NCBI GenBank assembly: GCA_903772945.1
Contig: CAICTM010000227.1
Span: 1-64,000 of the forward strand
Direction of reading: 5' to 3'
Origin: Seminavis robusta
Taxonomy: Eukaryota > Bacillariophyta > Bacillariophyceae > Naviculales > Naviculaceae
Length of the DNA: 64,000 nucleotides
Position numbers and translations under genes: made by a program. Of this stretch, positions 55,007-64,000 are shown piece by piece. Positions within the stretch are counted from its first letter, which is position 1. Every line of letters starts with the position of its first letter. The notes below the pieces were generated by a model. The model was not told where the DNA came from and did no database searches. It worked only from the letters and a program-made list of their open reading frames with translations.

Positions 55007-55429
55007 ACAGTTCCAAAAACAAAACAAACAACAGGAGATTTTAATCTCCACCAACATGAGCAAAGACACCCATGCGACGATTTTCCCGTATTCTCTGACC
55101 CTGTCGGTACGTATGACAATGACAAACGAAACGGTTCCAGTAGATGCACATGCCAAACCCTGTACCACTAGTAGTCCCTAGCAGTTGACTTCATGACGCA
55201 CCGCGAGAAACTCTAGTCTAACAAGTAACAACTAGTTTATGTATGACAAAAAATTCAAATAGTCTACATGTAGTAGCTATGGTTGTTAATGTGCGAGCTG
55301 ATTGACGACAACCTAGCTACTGTAGTTTGGAAACCAATGGCTACCTCCAGCGTCCTGTGCGTCGGGCGGTGCCTTTTCCTGTCATCAAGATAATTCATGG
55401 CAGATCTGTGTTCCTCGACGATGCACTAT
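55007..55429. other. Intergenic, convergent gene ends
   Basis: Between the 3' ends of H2B and the Nudix gene. Nothing recognised. No histone-type 3' stem-loop was seen after the H2B stop. Confidence 0.4.
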
Positions 55430-56239
55430 CTATCGCACCGCCTCATCCTCATATTGACTCCATTTCTCGGTTGCTGGGTCATACATTTTGGTCATTTGTT
55501 GTATACTGCTGTTGCTTTTTGGGTTGGAACGGCAATGATCCAACGCCCATTGCACGGTTGGAAAGCAGATTTCCTTGTCTTCCACCTCGGCCTTAGACAG
55601 TAGTGCCACTTGTTGGGATTCCTTGGGACTCTCCGTATCTTTTCCGTGATTATTGTTGTAGTCTTCAATTTCTTGTTTTGCCTTGGATATTTCTTCCGCG
55701 TCGGTCAAGATGGCCTCGTAGACCAACTGTACCGACCCAGGGACATTGTAGACGGCTCGAAATTGAAGACTGGCCGGATCAAGGGTAACACCCGTTTCCT
55801 CCCAAACTTCTCGCACGGCCGCTTCTCGTGACGTTTCACCATGCTCCATGTACCCTTGTGGGATTCCCCAGGTTCCCTTGCGGGGTTCAATGGATCGTTG
55901 GCCCATGAGCACACTGTCGTCGTCGTCCAATGTCCGAACGACACAAGCCGCCACAATCTTGGGATTGGAATATTCAATGTAATCACATTGACTGCAACAG
56001 GCTCGCAGTCGTTCATCCCCTTGTGGTATTTGCAGGACCATTTCGGAACTGCCACAATTGCCGCAAAAATTGGGTACGGTGGGTTCAAAGAAGAGCCGTG
56101 TAGAGGAAGACTGTGATGGCGGCGACCAACATGATGTTGGAAACTTGGTCTGGGAGGAAAAAGGAACAAAACCAGAGGCAGAGTGCAACAAGAAAGCCGT
56201 CACCGCCAAGAAGAGGTTGGTATGCATGATGGTTGTCAT
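55430..56239 (-). CDS. Plastid Nudix hydrolase with zinc ribbon (NUDT23/FAD pyrophosphatase-like)
   Basis: Predicted pyrophosphohydrolase of nucleotide derivatives such as FAD or ADP-ribose. The start at 56239 (MTTIMHTNLFLAVTAFLL) gives a signal peptide ending in HSASGFVPF, the diatom plastid motif, so the enzyme should be plastidial. A zinc ribbon follows (CGNCGS then CSQCD), then IAACVVR-type VAACVVRTL. The Nudix box runs from GYMEHGETSREA to REVWEETGV and keeps the G-x5-E-x7-RE-x2-EE-x-G pattern. The combination of an N-terminal zinc ribbon with a Nudix domain is known from plant chloroplast NUDX23, which hydrolyses FAD; that substrate is only inferred here. Mature length of about 250 residues is usual. 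Single exon. Confidence 0.87.
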   Translation of the reverse strand: MTTIMHTNLFLAVTAFLLHSASGFVPFSSQTKFPTSCWSPPSQSSSTRLFFEPTVPNFCGNCGSSEMVLQIPQGDERLRACCSQCDYIEYSNPKIVAACVVRTLDDDDSVLMGQRSIEPRKGTWGIPQGYMEHGETSREAAVREVWEETGVTLDPASLQFRAVYNVPGSVQLVYEAILTDAEEISKAKQEIEDYNNNHGKDTESPKESQQVALLSKAEVEDKEICFPTVQWALDHCRSNPKSNSSIQQMTKMYDPATEKWSQYEDEAVR

Positions 56240-56607
56240 GGTGGACACTACCAGTACAGGAATGAATGAACACAAAAATAGTGCAACGACATCGACCATG
56301 GCAACAAGGGCCACCACAAGGTGCAAGCAACAAAGATCTTTGAAACCCGCAAAATCTTTGATGATTGCCTGACGTCAGTGCTGGCATATTTTTTAGCCTG
56401 TGGAGCAACAAAGCTCTCCTCAACCTTTTACACCCAAAGACCAAGGACCCGGACGCTACGAGGAGCTACATCTCTGTGAAACACTTCTCACTAGCTAGTA
56501 GTTTAAGGAGTACCAGTAGTTTGCTGCAACCACAGTGCCCTGCCATTACCAGTAGCTAGCTAGCGTGTTGAGACTTGGGCCCTTTTTAATCCGTAGCGAA
56601 CGCAAAA

Positions 56608-57237
56608 GTGGGAAAGCACTTTTGCTGCAGCAGCGTAGCCCACCACGAGGAGACAATCCCCCGCAACCTAGCTAAACTAACAGTGTCCATGTCTGTGCCA
56701 ATGCCTCATCACATTGTACTGGCTGGCCTTTACAGCCCAGCCTCCAAAGAAGGAGCCAAAGGGGATCTCATTTGCATTGCTGCACACTACCTTCTCCGAA
56801 TTGGAGAGTACTACACTGACCGACATCCAACTCAGCGATTTAGAGTCAAAGACATCATCTTTCGACATCCTGACCAATCCATCATTCCCAGCACTGACCC
56901 CCTACAAACACTTCTCAAGGCTGAATATGCAACCATCAGAATCACCAACCAGAAAAATGGACAAAGGGGTCCATGCGCTTATCACCAATGCACTCGCACA
57001 ATCAAATGCCCTGTCATAGCCCTGGCACAACAAGTGGCTCGCATCACAAAGCAAACAGCCAACATCAACACTGCCATTAGTACATACCACATTGTCCTCG
57101 CGGGCTTCATTTCTCGCCCAACTCACTTTGATTTGTCTCATGCTGAACGTGCTGAACAGCTGTACCCGACGCAAGCACGGCCACATGGGAAGTTGGCGTT
57201 CTTTCCAGCCAAGTCGAGGGCTGCTACAGCTGCTTGA
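56608..57237 (+). mobile_element. Tyrosine-recombinase-type transposable element remnant (DIRS/Ngaro or Crypton kin, fossil)
   Basis: The frame contains stretches such as DLICIAAHYLLRIGEYY, QRFRVKDIIFR, ATIRITNQKNGQRG and CPVIALAQQVARI, which I associate with the recombinase or integrase domains of tyrosine-recombinase transposable elements. It is partial and looks broken. No partner genes or terminal repeats were found. The family cannot be decided from this piece. Likely old. Confidence 0.45.
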
Positions 57238-58477
57238 CTCGAGTCTGTTTTGCAAGTCTCCAATGGTGGCCCCCGCACTTCCAAAAAGAGCTGGGATAGC
57301 TCGTACACACCAGCTCCATTTCCTCAAGTTCGCTACGATTTAATTGGACCACTCCCGTTCCCATTGCCCCGCCAATGGCAATCAAAGATGCTAATGCAGA
57401 GGGATCAATCCTGCATAACACCCCAATATTGAATGTTGCCACAGTCTAAGAAAATATAGTGTAGAATTGTTACCATCTCTGAGACCTATAGCTCCCATTT
57501 TCCTTTGCAGTTGATCCCTATGGAAGGTATTGAGAGGTAAGCTGACAGCACTTGCTAGGCTGAAAGAATAATATCGGAACAAGCTCCTGCCAGGAGCTGG
57601 AAACTCTGTAAGCAGAGCAGAGGAGGCCCAGTGGCCATCCTCATCTCTTGTGGATCCACCCTGGTCCATTCAAGAAGTTATTGCTGAGCAAGGATTCGCC
57701 CAACTACTGTACATCCATATTAACCAGTTAGAGTTCTTGACTCTCATTTTGGAGCTGGCCGGATCAATCAGTTGTTGCTCCGTGTTCCCTATCAGAAGAG
57801 GAAAAGGTGGAGGTGTTCCCGTAGAGAGAGCCCAAGGTTCCAGTGTTGCTGTCCTGGTCAGACAATACGTCGTCTGTCTCTGGGGCCAATTGGGCCACCA
57901 CCAAGTCCCTGCAAGGGCAGTGTTTGGTTGGGTACGTCCGGCATTTACTTTTGCAAGGCTTGGAATACAAAACGAGGAATGAGTACGAGCATTAATAGAG
58001 GGTGCTCCTCCAGGCTACTACAGTAACTCAGAGTTTGAGTACATTAGAGTTCTTGCTTTCTACCAGCGATGTACCTAGCTAGCTAGCCAGTTGCTAGTTA
58101 GACATGCTGCGAAATACTGATGGGTGTTGCAACGTTGGCCGGTCTCCCCCATCGCAGACAAGCACTTGGGGGGCGGACGGTCCTGTCCAGACCGGAAGCA
58201 AGAGAACCAAGTGCAGGTCTACTAAGAACTTTTAAGGAAATTCCTAAGAATGGTTGCTACCGTACGGCACTTATGTTGCTCAACTAAATAGATTGTTGGT
58301 TTGTCTGTTGGTTTCTCTGATTTGCACTAAATCGATTGTAGTTTTGCTTCCAACTCAAACGTTTGTTGGGTTCCTTCCGCTAAAATCATCCAAGAAGATC
58401 CTTCAAAAGACATCTTCTTTCTTTCCTCACTTCCTCGTCCTAAAACACTTCGAACAGCTTGGTGTTGTTGTTGTATT
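57238..58477. other. Intergenic, nothing firm
   Basis: About 1.2 kb between the recombinase remnant and SPT4. CTAGCTAGCTAGCC occurs near 58,076. Short frames on both strands have no recognisable features. Confidence 0.35.
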
Positions 58478-59100
58478 TTACGCCGACGGCTTGCACCTCC
58501 ATCGATATCCTCTATTTTCTAAATCTTCTTCGGTATCGCGATCGAATTGTCCCGTGACAGATATAGCATAAACTCCTGGCAGATTGTTATCGACTCGAAT
58601 CCACTTGGCGACCCAACTTTCCCTCGGATCCATAACGGCGGCATGACCTTCATAAAATGCCGTCGTACACATGCTCGTTCGTTCGTGGTTGTCGACCTAT
58701 CAAGTATGCAAAAAGGAAATGGAGGGAAAAGAGGGGTGTGAGAGAGAAAAGAAAAGAAACTCGGCGAAAATAAATGAGCTGCAGCCACCACCAAATGCTT
58801 CATTCGACTCGACTGAGACTCCTATCTTTCCATGTCACACACACCGCGTTCGCAACATATTCCAACAAGCCATCACTCCATTCCATCATCATCACTAATA
58901 TAGCTTACCATATCTAAAAAGGGACAATTTTCGCATCCTTCGTTAATGAATTGATCGAGTGTCTTTAGAAGCCCGCAACGCTTGCACGCCCTTATCCCTC
59001 GTATTGCATTTGGCACGGGTGCTTGCGCCAATTCGGCAACCGAAGCTTGAATTTCCTCACCTCCTTCCTCTTCGGGTTGTTCTTCCTCGTCGTAATTCAT
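58478..59100 (-). CDS. SPT4: Transcription elongation factor SPT4, two exons
   Basis: Small zinc-finger subunit that pairs with SPT5 to form the DSIF elongation factor for RNA polymerase II. Exons are 59100-58909 and 58696-58478, joined over a 212-base GT..AG intron after the codons for PFLDM. The family zinc ligands appear as CKRCGLLKTLDQF and GCENCPF, then VDNHERTSMCTT-AF, and the conserved SWVAKW and PGVYAISVTGQ stretches. The 136-residue length is slightly above the usual 115-120 because of an acidic N-terminal extension (MNYDEEEQPEEEGGEE). The chosen start is the first ATG that gives this acidic head. Complete. Confidence 0.93.
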
Positions 59101-59494
59101 TTTGATTTGAGTTTGGTTTGTTGTTGTTGTTGTTGTTGTTGGTTTGTTGGTTTGTGTTTGGTTTGGTCGTTGTCTTCTTGTTGTCGGTTCACAGCGGCTA
59201 ACGCCGCTGTGACGTGGCATGAGGCACCCAAACCCCTCTCCGGGACTAACAATCGCTGGCCCTCCTTTTCAAAAATACCCGGTGTGCTCTCAAAGACCCT
59301 CCCCGATTACCCAGGCCTAAATTACTTAAGGGCCTGATCTGCCCCCATTTTCAGCCAGAAGCGACTCTCTTTGAGTATCTTATAAGTAGGCCTACTACTG
59401 ATTATCCTACAGTTTACTTTTTCTCTTGCCCAAAATCACTTGGGGTATCACATTCAATCGCACCCTTTCCTGGGTGCTCTTCTTTTTCTTTTCA

Positions 59495-61601
59495 TCACTT
59501 CTTCTTTCCACCTTTGCCTCCTTTGTTTTCCTTTCCTCCTTCCTTGTTTTCCTCAGCTGGGTCGAACATGTCCATGATGGCACCCATCGTCGCCGCAATG
59601 GCATTGTGGACTGGGGAGGGTGGTCGATCGGTGTTTCTGGTAGCAGCAGAACTGACGTCCACGAAATAATAAATGAGAGAAGGGTCATCGCGAAACATGC
59701 GAATGATGGAGGCCTTGGCAAGCTTTAGGATAACTGTAGTCGCTGCCTTCACAATCGCATCCCTCGACGCTTTGTCAGCTGGTGCAAGAGTTGGGGACGG
59801 AACTCTATAGCCACGTAGCTGGGACTTTCCATTCTGGTCACTTGTAGTCTCGAGGACGGTTTGAATGGCCTTTGCGCCGGGGAAACCACTCATTCTGGAG
59901 TATGTACTGGCAGCTGACTTCCAGTTGCTTAGTCTAGCGTCGTGCTCCCACTGCGCAGAGCTCCTCCAGTACTTGGGCTTTACACTAGAATGGGGCGGAG
60001 TGATGGGATCCTCCACGTCGTCAGGCTGTTCAGCCTTCTTCTTTTTCCTCTCTTCCTTCCTTTCTTCGTGTCGTTCCTTTGCTCGAGCCTTCCGGTTTTT
60101 CCACTTTGCTGGCGTGTCGTCCTTCTTCTTCTTGTTCTTCTTCATGTCTTTCTTGGTGCACTTCCCAGTAGCTTTCTTGCCCCTCTTTGTTGTCCTCCTC
60201 TTGCGCTGGACTCTCTTTGTGCTCGGCTTCTGGTATGATTCTTCGTCGGACGATTCGGTGCTGCTGTCAGATTGCGACTCAGTATCAGAGTCACGGTCAG
60301 GAAAGGGAAACGACGCTGCGGGGGGAGGCTTCATCTGAGGCTGGAATGGGGTACTCTTCCTAGCTCCTGCAACTTGATGATTCTTCTTCTTGACAGCAGC
60401 CGGCTTCTTGTCGTCATCTGAAGAGTCACTAGAGGACGAATCAACGGCAATGGCATCAGCCGCTGATGATCCATTGCTGAAGCGAACTTTGTTGGGCAAA
60501 GCTGCAGGCTTCCTTTCGTCCTCGAGACTGGTGGAGGAATCGCTGTCAACGAACTCGACCTCCACATCTGGAGGTGTCTTCTTTCGGATGGGTTTCTTGT
60601 TTCCATGTCCACCGGCAGACCTGCAGAACTCAGGTGTTGGCTTCGTGTCGCGTCTCTTCTTGGCAGGGGACTTTGTTGGGCTGTTTCTGTCGATGGGCAC
60701 AGCCGCCCAGGCCATAGGAATGACAGCACCGGGACGCTTTGACCCAAGGTAAAAATTCAACACGTGGTTCTCGTTGTCGGTGATGCGATCGGGGTCCTTG
60801 GCAAGGAGGAAAGCAATGACTTCTTCGATGTGCCCAGGTTCGCTTTCATCTAGATCAACCACCTGATCATAATCCACTAGCTGTTCCACGAGCTTCCATT
60901 CGTGGTCATCGTCTGGAAGCATCGAAAGGGGGGGAGGAGAGCCATAGTCTCTGGCTTGCCTTGTAGAGGTAGCGCTTCCTTTTGGAACGTTCTTCGCTGC
61001 TGCTTTCTTTTCGGTCTTCTCTGCAGCATTCTTTTCGTCCATGGACACTTCTAGCTCCACAACTTTTTTGGGATCCAGCAGCTGAGTTCCTCCATTGTTG
61101 TTCTGCGACGGAGGCTGTTCCTGCGAATCGGAAAGCATCGACGGCTGCTTTTTGCAGGTTCAGTAATGAGTTAGGATTGAGACAATACAAGGAACAACAT
61201 AATATGTCACGGGGGCATACCTGCTGGCAATGAAAATCTTGAGTCAGCTGTTCGGCTGTTGCCGCCCAGAAACGTGCATTCAGATCAGCACGTACGGAAT
61301 CATCGTAGTAGTTCAGGCCTTCTGCTTCACTTTCGTCTTGTTCTCCTTCAAGGAGATCTTCCTTCGGTTGTTCTGGGAATCTCTGCCTCTGTCCGTCGTA
61401 TCTTTCCGCACGGATGGCGGGGCTGTCACCTGTTTCGTTGGGCGGTTCAATGTTGATGTTTGCATCGTTCGTAGAACTGGACGTTTCATCGCGGGTGGCG
61501 CCTTCCTCGTTGATACCCTCTTCGTTGGGTGCCCTCTCAACCTCCTTGGAGTCGCCGATGTGAGCACCATCTCCACCAACCTTCGAATTGTTGCGCTCCA
61601 T
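59495..61601 (-). CDS. Charged low-complexity protein, two exons, unknown function
   Basis: Not recognised. Exons are 61601-61221 and 61144-59495, with a GT..AG intron of 76 bases. The alternative acceptor three bases away would add one residue. The N-terminal half is acidic and rich in Glu, Asn and Asp, with a possible motif DLNARFWAATAEQLTQDFHC. The middle holds a folded-looking piece (WKLVEQLVDYDQVVDLDESE, VLNFYLGSKRPGAVIPMAW), then a Ser/Asp/Lys-rich stretch and a strongly basic Lys/Arg run. A C-terminal part (AQWEHDARLSNWKSA, ILKLAKASIIRMFRDDP, AAATMGAIMDMFD) ends in GGKENKGGKGGKKK. About 676 residues. It diverges from the transposase gene on the right. Whether it belongs to the same element is not shown. 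Confidence 0.55.
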
Positions 61602-62321
61602 TACAGAGATCCTGATTGCTTTTTCTGCTTTTGCGACCTGCCAAAAAGGAATTTGTGGGTATCTCAGAACTGCGAAAGAAATGATAGGATGGATGCATAA
61701 AGGGAGCATGACGGAAGATTTTGAGAGCGAGTGCTTCCAAGCGACGCCAATTCGATTGCCTAAGTATGGTACACCGGTAGGGCACAACGAATGCGATGCA
61801 ATGACAAAACTAATACGGATTACTGTAAATGAATACTTTTGAATAGAGCCTGTCTATGGAACAATGCTGGGAGGATGGCTCGACGGAGGCAATCCGTGCT
61901 CTTCGGCATTGCTTCTGTATACCATAGAAGCAACGGTGCCGCCAATCTCCTAATTGAAGGTGCGCAACAGCAAACAAATAGGGACGGGATCTGCCATTTC
62001 GGTTGTTGAGACGCCTATATAGATTGGTGCCGCCTTGGAGGTTGGGGTCGGACCAGATTGGTAGGTCAGGCGGTTGTTGTGTAGTACGCGGGAAAGGTCA
62101 GAAACTCTTCTTACAACAGAAAGGAGTGTACGCGAGATATGCTGGAGCAAAAATTTTGTTTCATGCGTCGAAAACTGTTCCTGAGCGAATAAAAGCTCAC
62201 AACTTTTGCTGAGCCAATTTTTTGTTGTTGCTGTTTTGTTGCCGTCGCTTCCATCCTTTTGCCTTCCCATTCTATCTCTCTCTTTTTGCGAATTGTTGTT
62301 TCTTTTTCTGTTTCTGCTACG
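61602..62321. other. Divergent intergenic region between transposase and charged-protein genes
   Basis: Holds presumed promoters of both. I looked for terminal inverted repeats that would mark the transposon's left end and could not identify them with confidence. Confidence 0.35.
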
Positions 62322-63845
62322 ATGCCTCGAGGACATCAGGCTAGACTTAGATCGGCAAGGTCGTTCGCTAGGAGCCTGCTAAGACAACTGAGACCACAAA
62401 GGAGTGAGTCGGCATCAGGTGACGGGGAACAAGAAAGACCAACAAGGAAACGATACAAACACGCCGATCGATTCAAGAGCAGACGCAAGAAGATACGTGA
62501 CCTCGAGCAGGAAATAGAGGGTGTCCCAACTCTGTTTGAACTCAAGGACATTCTGTATGACGAGAACAAATCCATCGAGTTCCTGCGAAAGAAAGGGGTA
62601 ATCAATATTCCAACCACGTGTGACAGATGCAGCAGCCCCGTGGGCCAGGACTGGACGAGACACCAGGTGCGTTGTCAGAAGACGAACTGCATGTACAGGC
62701 CCCCAGTCAAGTGTGAATTGTGCCCGTGTGGAGAACTTCAACAGACAACGACTTCTTTGGGAGATCAAGGTGTGCGGTGCACCGCAGAAGAATGCGGATG
62801 GGAGTGGAGCCCAGGCAAATGCTGCACGCGATCATTCTTCCGGAACAGTGTTCTGGAACGATGTCATCTGCCAAAGAATGAGGTTGTTCACCTCATCTAT
62901 CTTTGGTTGAACAAAGCGACCAACACACAGGTTTGCCAGCAACTTGGCTGGAATTCCGAGACAGCTGGGCGTTGGTTGAAGTATTGCCGACAGCTTGTGA
63001 CGGAGATGATAGTCACTCAGCCTCACGTGAACAACATGATTGGAGGGCACGATGTCATAGTGGAAATCGATGAGTCAAAAATGGCACGGAGGAAGTACAA
63101 TCGAGGAAGACGAGTGAAGGGAAGTTGGGTCCTCGGAATGGTGGAAAGAACAGCAGAGAGACGGATGGTTCTTGTGGTGGTGGACTCTCGTGACAAGAAG
63201 ACGCTTGAGCATTCCATCAAGACATTTGTTCATCCAGGATCAACAATTCACACGGACATGTGGAAAGGGTATATCGGTTTGGAGAGAATCGGGTATACCC
63301 ACAAAACGCTTTGTCACAAATACGAGTTTGTTGCCGAGGACGGTACTCACACGCAGACAGTTGAGGGCAACTGGACTCCTCTAAAAAAGGCAATTCCGGT
63401 TCAGTGCAGAGAAGGTGCCGACCTCCAGGACTATTTGTTCGAGTACATGTGGAGAAGGAAGAACCTGGGAAGACAGTGGGAAGCGATGTGGCAAGGCCTG
63501 GCGAGGGTACGATTGACACGGCGGGAACTCCAGGTGATCTTGCAGGAACGAGAGAACAGTTGTGAGGACGACGACGACGACTACTGTCCAGTCCTCGACT
63601 CTAGATTGGATGCAGAGGAGGACGAGGCTGGTGACACACAGTGGGGCGACTTCGGGGATGACACTTTCACTCCGGATACGGATGACGAGGGTGAGAACAA
63701 CGGCAATGGTGAATCTACCGACGAGGACGTAGAACGAATGACGGAAACGATCGCATACGAGGTGATCAGTGAGCTGATGGCGGGAGGCGCCATTGACCGA
63801 TCCATCTTCTTCGATGAGCAGGGCAACCAGTTTGGTATCATATGA
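62322..63845 (+). CDS. Merlin/IS1595 (ISXO2-like) family DDE transposase
   Basis: Transposase of the IS1595/Merlin DNA-transposon group, 507 residues. The start is the ATG at 62322 (MPRGHQARLRSARSF). A basic head leads to a Cys-rich zinc-ribbon-like region (CDRCSSP, CQKTNC, CELCPC, CTAEECGW) and a helix-turn-helix-like stretch (TNTQVCQQLGWNSETAGRWL). The catalytic core follows: VEIDESKMARRKYNRGRRVK (first Asp), TIHTDMWKGY (second Asp), and TQTVEGNWTPLKK (the third acidic residue), matching the ISXO2 pattern. An acidic tail (EDDDDDYC onward) of about 100 residues is extra relative to bacterial members. The frame is fully open with no breaks, so it may be active or recently active. Its terminal repeats were not found, and the right end may lie beyond the window. 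Confidence 0.87.
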   Translation: MPRGHQARLRSARSFARSLLRQLRPQRSESASGDGEQERPTRKRYKHADRFKSRRKKIRDLEQEIEGVPTLFELKDILYDENKSIEFLRKKGVINIPTTCDRCSSPVGQDWTRHQVRCQKTNCMYRPPVKCELCPCGELQQTTTSLGDQGVRCTAEECGWEWSPGKCCTRSFFRNSVLERCHLPKNEVVHLIYLWLNKATNTQVCQQLGWNSETAGRWLKYCRQLVTEMIVTQPHVNNMIGGHDVIVEIDESKMARRKYNRGRRVKGSWVLGMVERTAERRMVLVVVDSRDKKTLEHSIKTFVHPGSTIHTDMWKGYIGLERIGYTHKTLCHKYEFVAEDGTHTQTVEGNWTPLKKAIPVQCREGADLQDYLFEYMWRRKNLGRQWEAMWQGLARVRLTRRELQVILQERENSCEDDDDDYCPVLDSRLDAEEDEAGDTQWGDFGDDTFTPDTDDEGENNGNGESTDEDVERMTETIAYEVISELMAGGAIDRSIFFDEQGNQFGII

Positions 63846-64000
63846 GTGGCGTTTTTTGTCGTTGTGTTTGCATGCTGTCGGTTTGCACGGTTTGCTAAGC
63901 TAGCTAGGAGTAACCGCTTTTGTACCCTAGTCTATTGTCGAGTATCTGGTCTTTGCCCTATGTGACAGCTTGCTGTGCTTTTTGTCGTGATGATCATTTA

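Noticed and set aside
55007-55120. Histone 3' stem-loop after H2B
   Set aside because: No conserved stem-loop was visible; the intron-containing gene is probably polyadenylated.
59865-60338. Plus-strand Phe/Leu/Ser-rich frames
   Set aside because: They are antisense of the Lys/Ser/Asp-rich protein on the minus strand.

Overview
The window looks like nuclear DNA of a pennate diatom. The evidence is: nuclear genes with short spliceosomal introns (about 70-130 bases, GT..AG); several proteins whose N-termini carry a signal peptide followed by the diatom plastid-import type motif with a phenylalanine at the cleavage point (AFQAP, VSAFAP, AAGFVAP, SASGFVPF); PS/PT-rich secreted proteins of the kind linked to silica cell walls; membrane-anchored LRR proteins with PSxxPSxAPT linkers; and a heat shock factor. 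A raphid diatom such as Seminavis is my best guess, from memory of such gene families and not from any search.

Layout. 1-2,600: partial bZIP factor (minus). 4.2-6.5 kb: secreted cPLA2/lysophospholipase-like enzyme (minus). 7.4-11.1 kb: sulfotransferase, plastid Mpv17-like protein, ER-type J-domain protein. 11.7-13.6 kb: SDP1/TGL-type triacylglycerol lipase with a frame break before its nucleophile. 14.2-16.3 kb: three-exon plastid RNA m5U methyltransferase. 16.7-20.0 kb: ubiquitin-like/SHxW-NQH/LRR protein, the most unusual host gene here. 21.4-24.9 kb: MFS transporter and a transmembrane LRR protein. 26.4-33.9 kb: RING-CH/TPR protein, small acidic coiled-coil protein, DUF1838-like protein, heat shock factor. 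35.7-37.5 kb: two short non-autonomous transposon-like elements, each an inverted-repeat frame around a dense array of one short word. 37.8-45.4 kb: silaffin-like protein, folylpolyglutamate synthase, acetylornithine aminotransferase, ZIP transporter. 45.7-49.7 kb: large transmembrane LRR protein followed by a broken copy of its own 3' end. 51.1-51.7 kb: Copia remnant. 52.9-55.0 kb: head-to-head histone H2A and H2B. 55.4-59.1 kb: plastid Nudix hydrolase, tyrosine-recombinase remnant, SPT4. 59.5-64 kb: a Merlin/IS1595-type transposase gene divergent from a charged low-complexity gene.

The genes do not form an operon-like pathway; they are a normal eukaryotic mix in which neighbours are unrelated. 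Common threads are lipid hydrolysis (two patatin/cPLA2-superfamily enzymes), plastid housekeeping (Mpv17-like, RNA methyltransferase, ArgD, Nudix), surface or sensing LRR proteins (two membrane-bound, one cytosolic), and transcription/chromatin (bZIP, HSF, SPT4, H2A, H2B).

Splice junctions, starts and domains were read by eye from the sequence. No database search, structure prediction or expression evidence was available. Intergenic DNA is full of CTAGCTAG- and TACCGGTA-type palindromes, which I noticed almost only between genes.
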